The notes under the pieces were generated by a model, which did no database searches, was not told the origin of the DNA, and saw nothing but the letters and a program-made list of their open reading frames with translations. A stretch of DNA of 64,000 bases from Neurospora crassa OR74A (taxonomy: Eukaryota; Ascomycota; Sordariomycetes; Sordariales; Sordariaceae). The position numbers and the translations under genes were made by a program. The stretch lies in NCBI RefSeq assembly GCF_000182925.2, contig NC_026501.1, forward strand, positions 4,257,917 to 4,321,916, given 5' to 3'. Shown piece by piece: positions 43,552 to 54,451 of this stretch (position 1 is its first letter; every line of letters begins with the position of its first letter).

Positions 43552-43594
43552 GAAGGTGGCTTGCAGGTCACTAGGCTTTTCAGAATTTTCAGCC

Positions 43595-45387
43595 ATGGCC
43601 GTCGTCATCACGTCTGACGACGATACATTTTTCGGGTCGCCCTTGCGTCGATCTCAGTCGCAGCCCAAGTTCAACACAAAACGCTCGGGTTTCCATACAT
43701 CGGCATCAACCTCCAGGCTCAGCGACATCTATCACCACTCGTCAAAGGCCTTCGATCACTCGGCCCCGTCCTCGGCGCCTTCTTCCCCTCGGGGCATTCA
43801 CCTTGAGTCGTCCGAGCTGTCGGATTCCTCCACGCCTGTCACGAACCCTTCTCTTACTTCGGACAGCGACGACGAAGATGTTCTAGAAGCCGCGATCTCG
43901 AGGCGAGGCTTTGGGGGCCGCCTGTCGCGTTATGAGGAGGATGTGGGTTATTTCAACCATGTGGAGCATTCGGGACCCCCACCCAGTCCGCGAACGGATC
44001 AGTCATACACTTCCTCGCCGTCTGGAAATGATACGTCCACTCCCACCTCCCGACCCGAGTCTCCGGAGCTTGTTTACGATAGGGCTGAGGACGATATAGC
44101 GATCAAGATACAGCCTTCTAGACATGTGGACTACCTCTCGCACAATTGGCGCGAGGAGGACATCTGGTCATCTTGGAAGCATATTGTTGCTAGAAGGGGA
44201 GATTATGCCAACTCGGCTCGGCTAGAGAATGCCTCTTGGAGGACATGGATGAAGTCTAAGAACAACCTCGGCACAGTTTCTCCAGAGACGTTGAACTGGT
44301 ATGTTCTGCTGCTGGTTTGCGCCGCCATGTTCTGGGTAACTGATGATTTCACAGGTTGAAAGATTGCGATGTCACATGGCTATACGGACCCTTGCAGACT
44401 GGCCCTTCGATACACTCCAACACCTCGAGTAACGACAGCACAAGGATGTCCAAGACCAACTCGTTCGCGAAAAAGCCCATTCTCAAGAAGAGGAGTATGT
44501 CGGAGCTCATGCTTCAGAGATCTCTGTCCGCGTCCTCGCTCGTCAAACAGGCGGCGGCAGCTGTACAAGCACAACAGAAAGGATGCCTGAAGAAGACTAG
44601 TCGACGACCTGGTCTAGACCGGGCCAACACCGATTTTGTTACCTTCCCATTCTCGTCTCGCGGTCTCAGTAATGACAATAGTTTGTTCGCGACAGCCGTG
44701 TCTTCCGGTCTCGTGTCTCCGAGTGGTGAACGGAAGCATATTCACTTCAACGAGCAGGTAGCACAGTGCATTGCTGTGGAAATCAAAGGAGACGACGATG
44801 AAGACGACGTCGAGCCCGAAATCAACTATAACAGCGATTCGGATGACGACGCAATCATGATGAAGCGGACCAAGGGGAAGAAGCTGAGACCTATATTAAA
44901 AAGGTCAAAAAGTCACAGCCACAGCGGTGGAGAGAGCAGGACAATTGCCATGCTGCCCTCCACCACGCTCAAGTATCGGGAGGACACCCCTGAACCAGCG
45001 GAATCGGCCATGAAGCACAGCACTGGTGTGTTTAGGGGAACAGTATTGTCCCCTTCTTCGTCTCAGGAGACGTTACGTCCGGCCAAGAAGTCCGGCAGAT
45101 TTTTCGTTGACAGCGATGACGAGGACGATGAAGACGACGAACCGACGTCAAATTGGTCCTCTGCGAAATCCACGGAAGGCTCGATTGGCGGGCTCCGTCG
45201 TTCAACTTCGTCTGCCAGTCTTTTGAAAGAACCAGCTGGCATGAGGAGAACCGAGTCGGGCATGTTCATGCCATATGAACAAGGCGAAGACTCCAACAGT
45301 GAAGGCCTTTTAGGCCGGGTCATTGATACGGTAAATACGGCCCGGGACATAGTCCACGTTATCTGGAACGTTGGGTGGAAGAGATAA
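43595..45387 (+). CDS. reg1: Reg1/Hex2-like protein phosphatase 1 regulatory subunit
   Basis: Two exons, 43,595–44,298 and 44,355–45,387, with a 56-nt intron (GTATGT…GTAACTGA…ACAG), give 578 residues. The ATG lies in GCCATGG context. A conserved fungal domain (DUF1752 type) spans about 178–248, with NWREEDIWSSWKHI, ASWRTWMKSKNNL and LKDCDVTWLYGPLQ. A PP1-docking RVxF-like motif (RKHIHFNEQV) follows at about 361–370. Asp/Glu runs and many Ser/SP sites suggest phosphorylation. Known role of relatives: directing PP1 (Glc7) to the Snf1 kinase for glucose repression. The target in this fungus is inferred, and the Reg1/Reg2 choice is not decidable here. Confidence 0.86.
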
Positions 45388-46958
45388 TCTACCACTTGGC
45401 TAGACAACTCTTATTAACCAATCCATTTTTCAGAAGGAGGCCACGGCGAATAACTTGAACACACAACGATTTCGACTCGGCTGAAGTTTTTTCAATTTGA
45501 AGAACAATCACACAAAATAATTCCGCTCGATGGGCTACTATCCAAACATCGCATCTGATGCCAGAGCATGGCACGCAAAAGTGGATCCGCAACAACGACC
45601 ACCACGACGACCTGCCTACATTATTATCTCGAAGCGGCAACAACCGCAGATATACCCCGGAAGGTCTTTGAGGGGCCTTCCGGTTGCATTGATCACGACA
45701 ACGCGAAAGCATGCATTGCCATGGTGTTATAGGGTTACATTAATGGTACTTGGGTTTTTTTTTTTTTTTTTCTTTTTTCTTTTATTCCTCCTTCCTACCA
45801 TTTTGTTTTTCAAAACCACCCGGTTCAGGGTTGGCAGGGGGAGAGCCTGGCGCAGGGAGGGGTGCACTAGGTCTTCGTCACATCGATCGTCAAACAATCA
45901 ATACCATTTTTCAAGTTGTGTCTTGCTTCATGTCTGACGTATAGGCTTGGTTCGGCTTGGTTTCGGGTTTCCGGTAACGGGTTGAGGAGGCTTATACCGC
46001 AGGCTTTTGGAATTCTTACTTGGCTTTGCTCTGGTGTTGGGGGAAGACAAAAATCTGCAGAGGGGAGAACAACGGCATTTGCTCTTTGACCCTTGGATAG
46101 TACGCCTTGCCCTCAGGCGGAAAAGTGAAGTCGATATGGTTAGGAATTCAGCTCTCAGGACTTGAGGGTGGCGTTCGAGCGCCGGATGCATTTCCATGGC
46201 GTTGGACGGAGAAACCAAAAGGAAAAAAAAAGAGTGTGTCTGGTCCTATCTTACAAATCAGCTCATGTTAACATTCATACTCCTATCCATGTCACGGCGG
46301 CGCAAAAAAATGGTGGAGGCATTCTTATGACCGGTACTTGGTCGAAAGTGAGGGTTATACATGTGGCTCATAGTAATTGAAAACGCCACTGTACATCCTG
46401 TGCATAGTGGTTAACAAAGATGCTCAGTCAGAACCTAGCATATTCCGAACTGCAGTCCCATCGGTGTGTAACCTGGCTCGCTAGTAGTTCATTATGAAAT
46501 GCTGATATTAGAGGTACATCGATACCATACCATCCAAAACGACATTCGATGCCGCCAAGAAAGTACAAAGATACCTCCCTGATATGCTGCCAGCTGGCGG
46601 CGCCGCCCAACCTGGAAGCTGGTGAACGCGTGCGTGGGAGCTGCCTGGTTGGTGGGCACCTGCGTGTAGGGAGCTCCAAACTGCCCGCCTTTCACTTGCT
46701 ACCCACTGCCGCTGACGCCGCCATAGCTGCTACCTTGCCAGGCTAACAACAGTGAACGAACGCCTCCACTGACAGCCCATTCGAACCTCAACATCGTCAC
46801 CACCATCATCTCAACCAGTTGTCCAACTTCCGTCGTCCTCCCGCCGAACGTCTCTCCCCCTCGCAACAATCTATAGCTTCCCGAACCGTCTTTGGGAACT
46901 GCCGAACCGCATACCGAACATCGAATCCTCGTCCCTTCAAACAACTTAGTCGACCATC
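45388..46958. other. Intergenic region between reg1-like and pre2
   Basis: About 1.6 kb with no supported gene. A T17 tract with CTTTT continuation lies at 45,755–45,790. The last 250 bp before 46,959 are the C-rich pre2 leader. Short ORFs only. Confidence 0.5.
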
Positions 46959-48043
46959 ATGGATGCGCTTGTCGCAAGGTACAGCCGTCCGGCTTACCAG
47001 CAGAATGAGCTCTTCTCGGAAGAGGAACAGCAAGATCTTTGCGAAACCCAGCCTCCTCTGTCTCTCAAGTTTGCCATGCCTCCAGTAGCTCATGTTCGTC
47101 TTTCCTTGTCTGCCTGATCTCCCCCTCCTCAGTACATCTCCCTCAGTACCCCTCCGACCTCATCTCTCTCCCTGCTTGCCCCATCCTAGCTAGCTAGCTA
47201 GCTAGACCCCGTCGATGAACGAGCCACAACGACGACGACAACAGTAACGATGATGATGATGATGATGATATGACAATAGGCTAACTTGTTTACCCACAAC
47301 AGCCCTCCTCCTGGCTCCGCGCCGCAACCGACGACCGCGCCAACCCTTCGTGCCCCATCAAGATCGCCCACGGCACGACCACACTCGCCTTCCGGTTCCA
47401 GGGCGGTATCATTGTGGCGACGGACTCTCGCGCAACCGCCGGCAACTGGATCGCCTCGCAAACAGTCAAGAAGGTGATCGAGATCAACAGCGACTTGTTG
47501 GGCACCATGGCGGGCGGCGCCGCCGACTGCCAGTACTGGCTGGCGTGGCTGGGCATGCAGTGCCGACTTCACGAATTGCGGCACAAGCGCCGCATCAGCG
47601 TCGCGGCGGCCTCCAAGATCCTGGCCAACCTGGTGTACCAGTACAAGGGCATGGGCCTGTCCATGGGCACCATGTGCGCCGGCGTCACCAAGGAGGAAGG
47701 ACCTGCGCTTTACTACATCGATTCGGACGGCACCCGGCTGGCGGGTAACCTGTTCTGCGTTGGGTCTGGTCAGACTTTTGCCTATGGCGTCCTGGATGCC
47801 GAGTATAGATACGACCTGACGGTGGAGGAGGCGCTCGAACTGGGCAGCAGGAGCATTTTGGCCGCTACACATCGTGATGCTTACTCTGGTGGCTTCATCA
47901 ACTTGTACCACGTCAAGGAGTCGGGATGGGAGAAGCACGGCTTCAACGACACAAACCCCATCTTCTGGAGGACCAAGCTGGAGAAGGGCGAGTTTAGCAA
48001 CGTCACCAGCGACTTCAATGAGGATGATTCGACCCGCGTTTAA
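46959..48043 (+). CDS. pre2: 20S proteasome subunit beta5 (Pre2), chymotrypsin-like
   Basis: Two exons, 46,959–47,093 and 47,303–48,043, with a 209-nt phase-0 intron (GTTCGT…CTAAC…ACAG), give 291 residues. The N-terminus [19 protein letters not shown] and the join …[16 protein letters not shown] match the fungal family as I recall it. The propeptide ends at IAHG and the mature enzyme starts at Thr70 ([10 protein letters not shown]), the catalytic nucleophile. Conserved [18 protein letters not shown] and the oxyanion region [14 protein letters not shown] are present. Known role: the beta5 subunit of the 20S core, cutting after hydrophobic residues. The protein is of normal length and complete. 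Confidence 0.97.
47186..47270. repeat. TAGC and GAT microsatellites in the pre2 intron
   Basis: A (TAGC)n run of 20 bp at 47,186–47,205 and a GAT run at 47,249–47,268 lie within the 209-nt intron, between donor and branch region. They account for its being longer than the other introns here. Confidence 0.9.
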
Positions 48044-48571
48044 AAGAGGAAGAGGACTGAAAGAGGGACAGAAAGTAGTGATTGTGGCTTGACTGCCCTG
48101 GACTGAATGGACGGATGTCAGTGAGGCAGGGGCACTTGGCCAGCAGCATACTACATACACATGATGAAGAAACGATATGAGCAACGAATGGGTCCCCATA
48201 GCATTCTAGATTCTTACAGCCAATGCGACATTGGAATGAATCAGCTCGACCAGGCCGTATGCCTACTTTATACGTATGTGAAAACATTGTACAAGAAGGG
48301 TGATCGATCAGAAGCAATCAAAGCCCTGACGTCCCAAGTCTAGAAAGCACGCTTGATAGCCCCTTTCCACCGAGCTGTATCCATATCAATAATAATAATA
48401 ATACATTTTACGCTTCTGACTGCTGCTTTCATACAGATGAACTGTTAATACACAAGAGATGGCAAAGTACACTAGCGCCCCAAACACCCATCACCCATGC
48501 ACACATCATGTGTTCTTTCTCAACCTAGCAGTCGCGATACTCCCAGTTAATCCTGCCCGTACGGCCGCGGC
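48044..48571. other. Convergent 3' region of pre2 and qri7
   Basis: About 530 bp between converging stop codons. It contains both 3' UTRs and an AATAATAATAATA stretch at 48,391–48,402. No gene. Confidence 0.55.
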
Positions 48572-50395
48572 TCAACGCCTCACATAAAAAGGTTTCTCTT
48601 CCGTTCCCAGGATCCCGCCCTGCTCGCCGGTCGAACTCATGCTCCACTTCTTAATTGGCAACATATCCAATTTGCTCACCCAACCCGCCCTGTACATCTC
48701 CGACCCCGTCCACGCAATCATGGCCGCGTTGTCCGTACACAGGTTTACAGGCGGAGCCATAATCCGAATGTGTCCGAATCCACGCACCTCCAACACGCGA
48801 CGGAGAACGTGCCTCAGAAACTGGTTGCTCGCCACGCCACCCGATACCACGAGCGTCTTGACCTTTTGCTGCTCGCACGACGTCTTGGCCTGCTGCTGGA
48901 GCACCATGACAATGCGCGAGGCGAGGTGCTCAAAGGCTAGCTGCATCGTCGCGCGAGCTAGGTAGCGGCGCTGCTCAATCTGGTGGTCTTCCTCTTTGAG
49001 GGCGGGGGAGAGAATAGTGGTGGAAGAGTCGGGTGAGGGCGCCAAGTCGGACCCGGACTTGGGAGAGTTCTCCAGCGAGAGGATGTGTTCCGTGTGATTC
49101 TCATACGAAGAAGAAATGTCCAGAGATTCGGCAATCCGCTGCGCTTGGGATCCGAGTCCGGTGAAGTTGTACTCCATCTTCCTAGAGGCGTACAGAGGCG
49201 GCGAGAGGTGCCAGCCGTACGGCGATTTGTGCTGTTCGATCTCGGCGGCCCGCGTGGCTGGGGGGGTGTACTTGAAGTTGTACTCCCTCTCGTCGGCGCC
49301 AGCGGGGAAGCGGGGGAAAGCAAAGCGCTCTAGCGCAGCGGCGTACATGACATTTTGACCCGAGTTCAACATCGAGGGCGGAAGAATCTTGCGCGCGGCT
49401 TTGTCGAGCATGTCGCCCAGGGCGATGTTATCGGTCGTACACAGGATGAGATGCGACGTCAGGGAGGCTGAGTAGACTAGTTGGGTGTGGCCACCAGAGA
49501 CGAGCAGGTTGAGGTAGGGGTAATCGAGGTTGGGGTGCTGAGCCTCTTCCTGCTGTCTTGAGGCTGTTTTTACTTCGGCATCGACCTGTTGGCGTTCTTC
49601 CCATGGTGATGATGCGACGCTGGGAGCAGGGGGGCGGTCGAGAGCTTCGACGAGCTGCGGCGTGAGAGCGTGTGCTTGCATGTGGTGAACTCCCACGATC
49701 GGGATGCCCCAGGCCAGAGCGAGACCCTTGGCTACTTCCATGCCGGTCGCCAGACTGGTCGGCATGCCGGGGCCACGGGTGACGGCGATGAGGTCCGGGG
49801 CCCGGTACGGCAGTCTGGTGTTCTTGTAGGCCGGCGTTTTGCCTTCGGGAAGAGACCGGATGGCCTCTTCGACCAGGGTTGCGAGATGGCGTTGGTGCCA
49901 CTCGACGGCAACAGCCGGGTGGACGCCGCCAAACTGGCGCTGGTCTGACGTGATTTTCTTGTTGAAGAGTAGACGGGCCACCATTTCAGGTGTCTCGGTC
50001 CTCACGGTGCTCTCGTAGCTCTGAAGGAGGGCAACGCACGTGTCATCGCAGGATGTCTCGATGGCCAAGGTAAGGAGTTCTCTGTGGCGCTTGAACTGCG
50101 TGACATGTCCAAGAAGTCTGTTCTGTTCCTGCTTGTGCCGTGGCTCAGCCGGAACGCTCCGAATCTTGTTGAAATTGGCGATGTGCATGTTGGATGTTGA
50201 TTCCGGTGTTGATGCTTGAGTTAACGTTGGTGTTGATGTTGGCTCATGAGATGTGCTCATGGCTTTGAGGGAAGATGCTCGTCTTATACACCATGGCTGC
50301 TGTGGTAGCTCTTGTCGAACTCGACTCGTCCCGAGCCTTCCTCTTACTGTCCATGCTCGAACTCCAGAACCGTGGAAAAGCCGTAGTTGCCTCAT
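48572..50395 (-). CDS. qri7: Mitochondrial tRNA N6-threonylcarbamoyladenosine transferase Qri7 (OSGEPL1)
   Basis: An intronless ORF of 607 residues of the Kae1/Qri7/TsaD family. The N-terminus (about 1–45) is Arg-rich with no acidic residue, a likely mitochondrial targeting sequence. The core begins with LAIETSCDDTCVALL (about 110–124). Metal-binding HHMQAH is at about 237–242, LLVSGGHTQLV follows, and VNLCTDNAAMIAWTG (about 560–574) closes the nucleotide site. Known role: adds threonylcarbamoyl to A37 of mitochondrial tRNAs reading ANN codons. It is longer than the roughly 400-residue yeast protein because of inserts (about 255–300 and 385–480, Ser/Pro/Gln/Glu-rich) outside the active-site motifs. 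Confidence 0.94.
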   Translation of the reverse strand: MRQLRLFHGSGVRAWTVRGRLGTSRVRQELPQQPWCIRRASSLKAMSTSHEPTSTPTLTQASTPESTSNMHIANFNKIRSVPAEPRHKQEQNRLLGHVTQFKRHRELLTLAIETSCDDTCVALLQSYESTVRTETPEMVARLLFNKKITSDQRQFGGVHPAVAVEWHQRHLATLVEEAIRSLPEGKTPAYKNTRLPYRAPDLIAVTRGPGMPTSLATGMEVAKGLALAWGIPIVGVHHMQAHALTPQLVEALDRPPAPSVASSPWEERQQVDAEVKTASRQQEEAQHPNLDYPYLNLLVSGGHTQLVYSASLTSHLILCTTDNIALGDMLDKAARKILPPSMLNSGQNVMYAAALERFAFPRFPAGADEREYNFKYTPPATRAAEIEQHKSPYGWHLSPPLYASRKMEYNFTGLGSQAQRIAESLDISSSYENHTEHILSLENSPKSGSDLAPSPDSSTTILSPALKEEDHQIEQRRYLARATMQLAFEHLASRIVMVLQQQAKTSCEQQKVKTLVVSGGVASNQFLRHVLRRVLEVRGFGHIRIMAPPVNLCTDNAAMIAWTGSEMYRAGWVSKLDMLPIKKWSMSSTGEQGGILGTEEKPFYVRR

Positions 50396-51166
50396 GTCAA
50401 CTTTTTTCTATCGAGTGTTCTCTATTCGATAAATTGAATAGGTAGGTAGGCAGTGGGTGAGCATCCACCATGCGACACTTGCCAAATCGGGCTTTCGGCT
50501 GAGGAGCGGCGATGGTGCTCACCTGAGAGTCAAACCGCGCTCGCCTAACCTCCAAGTCGGAAGTCTCGAGTCAAGATCCCATGAGATACTACCCGGTGTA
50601 GAAAAAGGTCACTTCCCGGCCGCAAGCGTTCATCCGCTTCAAGACCGCAGGATGTGTTTGACGATGGAGTAACTTCAACCTGATGGGTTTATGGTGTTGT
50701 TCAGTTGAGAAACAAAAGCTAGGGCACTCATTGGCAGCTGACAACGGCCGCTGTCCAGCTGTCAGGATCAGGGGGTGGACGCTCCTTCCCCTTTTCACTA
50801 GCTCTTACATCAAAACATCAAAATTGCCAGTCAGCCAGTGCGCATTTTGCCTTCTGGCTTGGAATGTTCACTAAGTTGTTTGTACATAACTCAATTTACA
50901 TCTGACATGCGTCGGTTGTTGTCTGTTAACTAATAATTTGCCTGAACGATTCTGTGGTATCTTGTGTCCGAGTGACTTCTCCTATCTCCCATACAAATAT
51001 CTATGTTCAACGGTTCTGGTATAGAGACGTGGTCTCTGATGAAAACTCGAGGGAAAAAAAAGCGAGAGAAAACAATAAACCTTAAAAGCAATGATTTTGA
51101 CCCCCCTGCGCCCGCCATGCATTTGTAGCTCGAAGCTCATCCACCAGGTCTGTATCCCATATGAGA
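50396..51166. promoter_or_regulatory. qri7 promoter and 3' flank of the membrane protein gene
   Basis: Both neighbours are on the minus strand. It contains TAGGTAGGTAGGCAG just before the qri7 ATG. No ORF of interest, and no tRNA despite one weak TCGAGTC-like match near 50,570. Confidence 0.5.
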
Positions 51167-54100
51167 TCAAGCATCTCCTGCATTCAGCTTCACCCAGTTG
51201 GAATATCTGCACTGACACCCTCCGGTACCTCCATCCATCCCTCCAAAGCTCGGATTAAACGTCGCGCCGGGGTTGACCCAATCACCTGTCTGGTTCATGT
51301 TGTTCAGGATAAACTTGGTGTCATTCATCAAAATCTTGCCGCCCGCTCCGACCCCACGACTAAACGCAAACTTCTTTCCTGGAATTCCACCATGGGTATC
51401 CAGCGTGACTGTGATGGGGTATGGGAAAGTCCCCGGACGTGTGCTGTTGTTGCTTGCAGCTCCACCGTTGGATTGCGACCCCAGCAGACGGGTGGCGTTG
51501 ACCTGCCGCGTCCAGATTTCCACCTTGTATCGCGCCGAGAGCCAGGTGATGATGGCTTTGGAGTCAAAGGCAGTGGAGCCGCCGACGCGGTCTGACGAGG
51601 CGTCGCCGGTGAGGTAAACGCTCTTGTTGTAGTAGGTGTAGAAACCGAAGTGCTCGGTCGGTAAGCCGCGATCGAAGAGGCGGAGAGGCTGTTGAGTAGG
51701 GAAGGGCATGAGGACGGCCGGAGCGCCGGTTCCGTCGGGATTCAGGACAGGCGGGATGAAGGAAAGATCGACGCCGCCGCTCTTGGATTGCCGCTCGTTC
51801 AGCTGATTGGAGGCAGAATCGGAGTCTTCGTCACGACGAGCGAGGGCATTGGGCCCAACAGAATCATCGAGAGTTCGTAGAATACTGATGTAAAACGGAG
51901 TCGGCTCTCCAGCCTTGTTCTGTGACACGATGCCGTCGGTCGTGTTTCCCAAAAAGTAGATATCTTGAAACTCGGGCGGGGATGGGCGCGGAATGAACCC
52001 AAGGCTCGGGGCTTGCTGAGTTTGACGACGCAAAAGGCTCTTAACGACAGAAATAAAGCCCATTGGCTCGCCGCCCGATTGTGGACGCTGCCCCCTCGTC
52101 TTGCTTGCTTCGGTACCATTAGTAACGGAGCTTCTGTTGCTCCCAGTCTGGGACGGCGAAGCAGCTGCTTCAGCATCTTGAGTGGGAATAGGCGTGGGGA
52201 TTGCCTGGCCCGTGACATTCCACGCTTGTTGTGTGCTGTTGTCGAATTGGATCTGGATAATGAAGCTGGGCTGATCGGCAGCAAAGGGTTCCGCCTGTGC
52301 AGTTTGATCTCTGGGCAGTGCACAACTCCAAAAGCGCGGGTCCTGAGCACATGAGGTATCAGTGACAGAATCAGTGCCAATAACCGTGGAAATGCCCGTC
52401 GGCATCGGCGGGTAATCCGTGAGGTTAAGCCAAGGCGAATAAGGGGCAGGCTTGCCAGCCTTGGGACGCGACAAGACAACCCCGAGCGCCACAGCGAGCG
52501 CTATCAACACGAGAGTGACGACGAAGACGGCCAAACACCACCGCCTACGCTTCCTGCCTTCTCGGCCGGCCCGGCCAAAGCAGCCGTTTTCTGGAATACA
52601 GCCACGTCCTCTCCACATTCCACCGATCTTGCGCGCCACAGCTTCCTCCTTCTCGTTACGGCGCCGTTTTTGCTCGACCTTCAGCCTTTGAGTAACAGGG
52701 ACGAAGGAACCGGGTGGCCTGTTTGGGAAGTCTCCGTGATGAAACGCAGGTCTGACGGGAGGCGGCCTGGCAGGGACGTAGGGCAAATCGATCGCGCCTT
52801 GTGAGGTCATCGTCTGCGCGAGACCTGGAGACACTGGACCTGGGGAAGGTGGGTACATGGAGTTTAGCGGATGGTTGGAAGGAAACACGGCTCGGTATCG
52901 GACGTTCTCGACATTCTGGGCATTTCGAACGTTTTGGTTCCTCTTTGGGGGCGAGTACGGAGGAGGCAATTCAGCTGGAGTCGATTCGTTCTCCTCAATC
53001 AATATGCGTGCCTTCTCGGCATGGGATTGTGGCTGCGAAACCATTGGTACTGTTGTTGGCATCGCTGCTGCTGCTGGTGGTAAGGAGGATGCTGTCGCTG
53101 TTGATGATGTCGCGAAGGGGTTGTAAGAAGAGGAAGAAGCCTCAACTTGCGAGACATCCTGAATAACAATCCTGGGTGGCCGACTTGCTTCCACGGCAAT
53201 TCCCGAGGACCCTTGACCAAGGGTATTGTTGTTGGGAGACAAAGAACCATTGTTGCCTATCTTCCACCAGTCCTGTTTGTCGTCCTCCTCTTGAATGCTG
53301 CTAACAGGGGTTCTTGACATTACCGGACTTTGCGTGAATGGCGAAGTAATCTGATCCCACCAACCTTGTTGTGACCGTGCGGTTAATGTCGCAGATACGG
53401 GACTCTTTGCTTTGGTGAGAGACCTCTGTCGCACCGCCAATGGACTTCCATCCTCTTCAAACAGAGTGACCGGAGTGGCCATGTCGTCATCATCGTCGCT
53501 GAAGTAGGCCGTGGTAGTAACCCTTGGCGGGCTTGGTTTTCCATATCCCATTGGAGTGAGTAGCTCATCTTCATTGTCGCTGAAATAGAATTCTGTTGCC
53601 CCGGTATCTCTATACTTGTTGGGAACCGCAGGCACAGCTGGCACGGTGCCGGCACTGGGGCCTGCTGTCCTGTACGAGTTGATGGTAAATTGGGAATCCG
53701 GAGTGTCTGGTGACCAGACTGAAATGGGCTGTTTTGCTGTGGGAGGCGGAGAGAAGTATCTGTCCAAGTCGACCGGTGTAGCAACGACGGCAGTTTGTGG
53801 ACTGATGACGACGTTTGAATCTGATGGCATGGCGAATCCGATCATGATGCCGCCAACACTTGGTGAAAGCTCGGCCACAGTAGGCGTATCTACCGCTAGC
53901 CTATCCATCCTTCTCTCAATCGGAGTGGCTGAAGCTGGGCTGCTGCTCTTCTTCTTCCTTAGCCAAGCAAACGTGCCGATAGATTCGTCTGAAGCCATTC
54001 CTTCAAGTGCATTCAAGGCAGCCGCGTCCGCGAACTTTCCACTCCCGTCGAGCCCCTTTCCTTTGTTTAACGCTTCGTGGTTGGCTAGCTGCTGTTGTGA

Positions 54101-54451
54101 TTGATGCTGCCTCAGTTTTGTCATGTCTGTAATTAACCTGATGCCAGCCTTGGCATTCTGTGCCTTTTGCCTCTGATGTGACTTTACACGCCTGATTCTC
54201 TGCATGGAATGGCGAGCCGTCGAGAACGATGTACGTTGTGTTGATGGTTTTGTCGTATAGTTGGTATTATTGGTGTTGTAGGGGCTGTTGAAGGTTGGGG
54301 TAAGGGAAGGAAGCTCATTCTCCTCCTCCTCTCGAATCGGTGTGAATGGCTCATCGTCAAACCAGTCCTCCCATTCCTCCTTTCTATTGTCGACTGTAGG
54401 GTGAAATGAGGGGCCCGGATGCGCCATCGGATCGTTCACGTTGACAGCCAT
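51167..54451 (-). CDS. Fungal single-pass membrane glycoprotein of unknown function
   Basis: An intronless ORF of 1,094 residues. Residues about 1–635 are polar and disordered, starting with an acidic EEWEDWFDDEPFTPI motif and containing repeated FYFSDNEDE / AYFSDDDDD blocks. A basic cluster (REGRKRRRW) precedes one membrane span at about 638–661 (CLAVFVVTLVLIALAVALGVVL). The remaining about 430 residues carry several N-x-S/T sites and a Cys-containing C-terminus (GGCQCRYSN), consistent with an outside or lumenal domain. The topology is type II: cytosolic N-terminus and glycosylated C-terminus. I do not recognise an enzymatic domain. The length and motif conservation in one frame make it a real gene; the role is unknown. 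Confidence 0.87.
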   Translation of the reverse strand: MAVNVNDPMAHPGPSFHPTVDNRKEEWEDWFDDEPFTPIREEEENELPSLTPTFNSPYNTNNTNYTTKPSTQRTSFSTARHSMQRIRRVKSHQRQKAQNAKAGIRLITDMTKLRQHQSQQQLANHEALNKGKGLDGSGKFADAAALNALEGMASDESIGTFAWLRKKKSSSPASATPIERRMDRLAVDTPTVAELSPSVGGIMIGFAMPSDSNVVISPQTAVVATPVDLDRYFSPPPTAKQPISVWSPDTPDSQFTINSYRTAGPSAGTVPAVPAVPNKYRDTGATEFYFSDNEDELLTPMGYGKPSPPRVTTTAYFSDDDDDMATPVTLFEEDGSPLAVRQRSLTKAKSPVSATLTARSQQGWWDQITSPFTQSPVMSRTPVSSIQEEDDKQDWWKIGNNGSLSPNNNTLGQGSSGIAVEASRPPRIVIQDVSQVEASSSSYNPFATSSTATASSLPPAAAAMPTTVPMVSQPQSHAEKARILIEENESTPAELPPPYSPPKRNQNVRNAQNVENVRYRAVFPSNHPLNSMYPPSPGPVSPGLAQTMTSQGAIDLPYVPARPPPVRPAFHHGDFPNRPPGSFVPVTQRLKVEQKRRRNEKEEAVARKIGGMWRGRGCIPENGCFGRAGREGRKRRRWCLAVFVVTLVLIALAVALGVVLSRPKAGKPAPYSPWLNLTDYPPMPTGISTVIGTDSVTDTSCAQDPRFWSCALPRDQTAQAEPFAADQPSFIIQIQFDNSTQQAWNVTGQAIPTPIPTQDAEAAASPSQTGSNRSSVTNGTEASKTRGQRPQSGGEPMGFISVVKSLLRRQTQQAPSLGFIPRPSPPEFQDIYFLGNTTDGIVSQNKAGEPTPFYISILRTLDDSVGPNALARRDEDSDSASNQLNERQSKSGGVDLSFIPPVLNPDGTGAPAVLMPFPTQQPLRLFDRGLPTEHFGFYTYYNKSVYLTGDASSDRVGGSTAFDSKAIITWLSARYKVEIWTRQVNATRLLGSQSNGGAASNNSTRPGTFPYPITVTLDTHGGIPGKKFAFSRGVGAGGKILMNDTKFILNNMNQTGDWVNPGATFNPSFGGMDGGTGGCQCRYSNWVKLNAGDA

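Larger units (their letters stand above)
33750..43594. other. Gene-poor region of 9.8 kb
   Basis: I find no protein gene. The many ORFs (up to 231 codons) overlap in several frames, lack domains and do not splice into a recognisable product. Contents seen: a C/T homopolymer tract at 35,019–35,074, a 61-bp tandem duplication at 40,335–40,454, a T41 tract at 41,916–41,956, and a C/T-rich leader from about 42.9 kb to the Reg1-like start. GC content looks normal, so it is not a RIP-mutated repeat. No tRNA or 5S rRNA was seen. Long non-coding RNA or distal regulatory DNA are possible. Confidence 0.5.

Noticed and set aside
50490-50590. Possible tRNA near a TCGAGTC match
   Set aside because: No matching A box at proper spacing and no acceptor stem could be paired.
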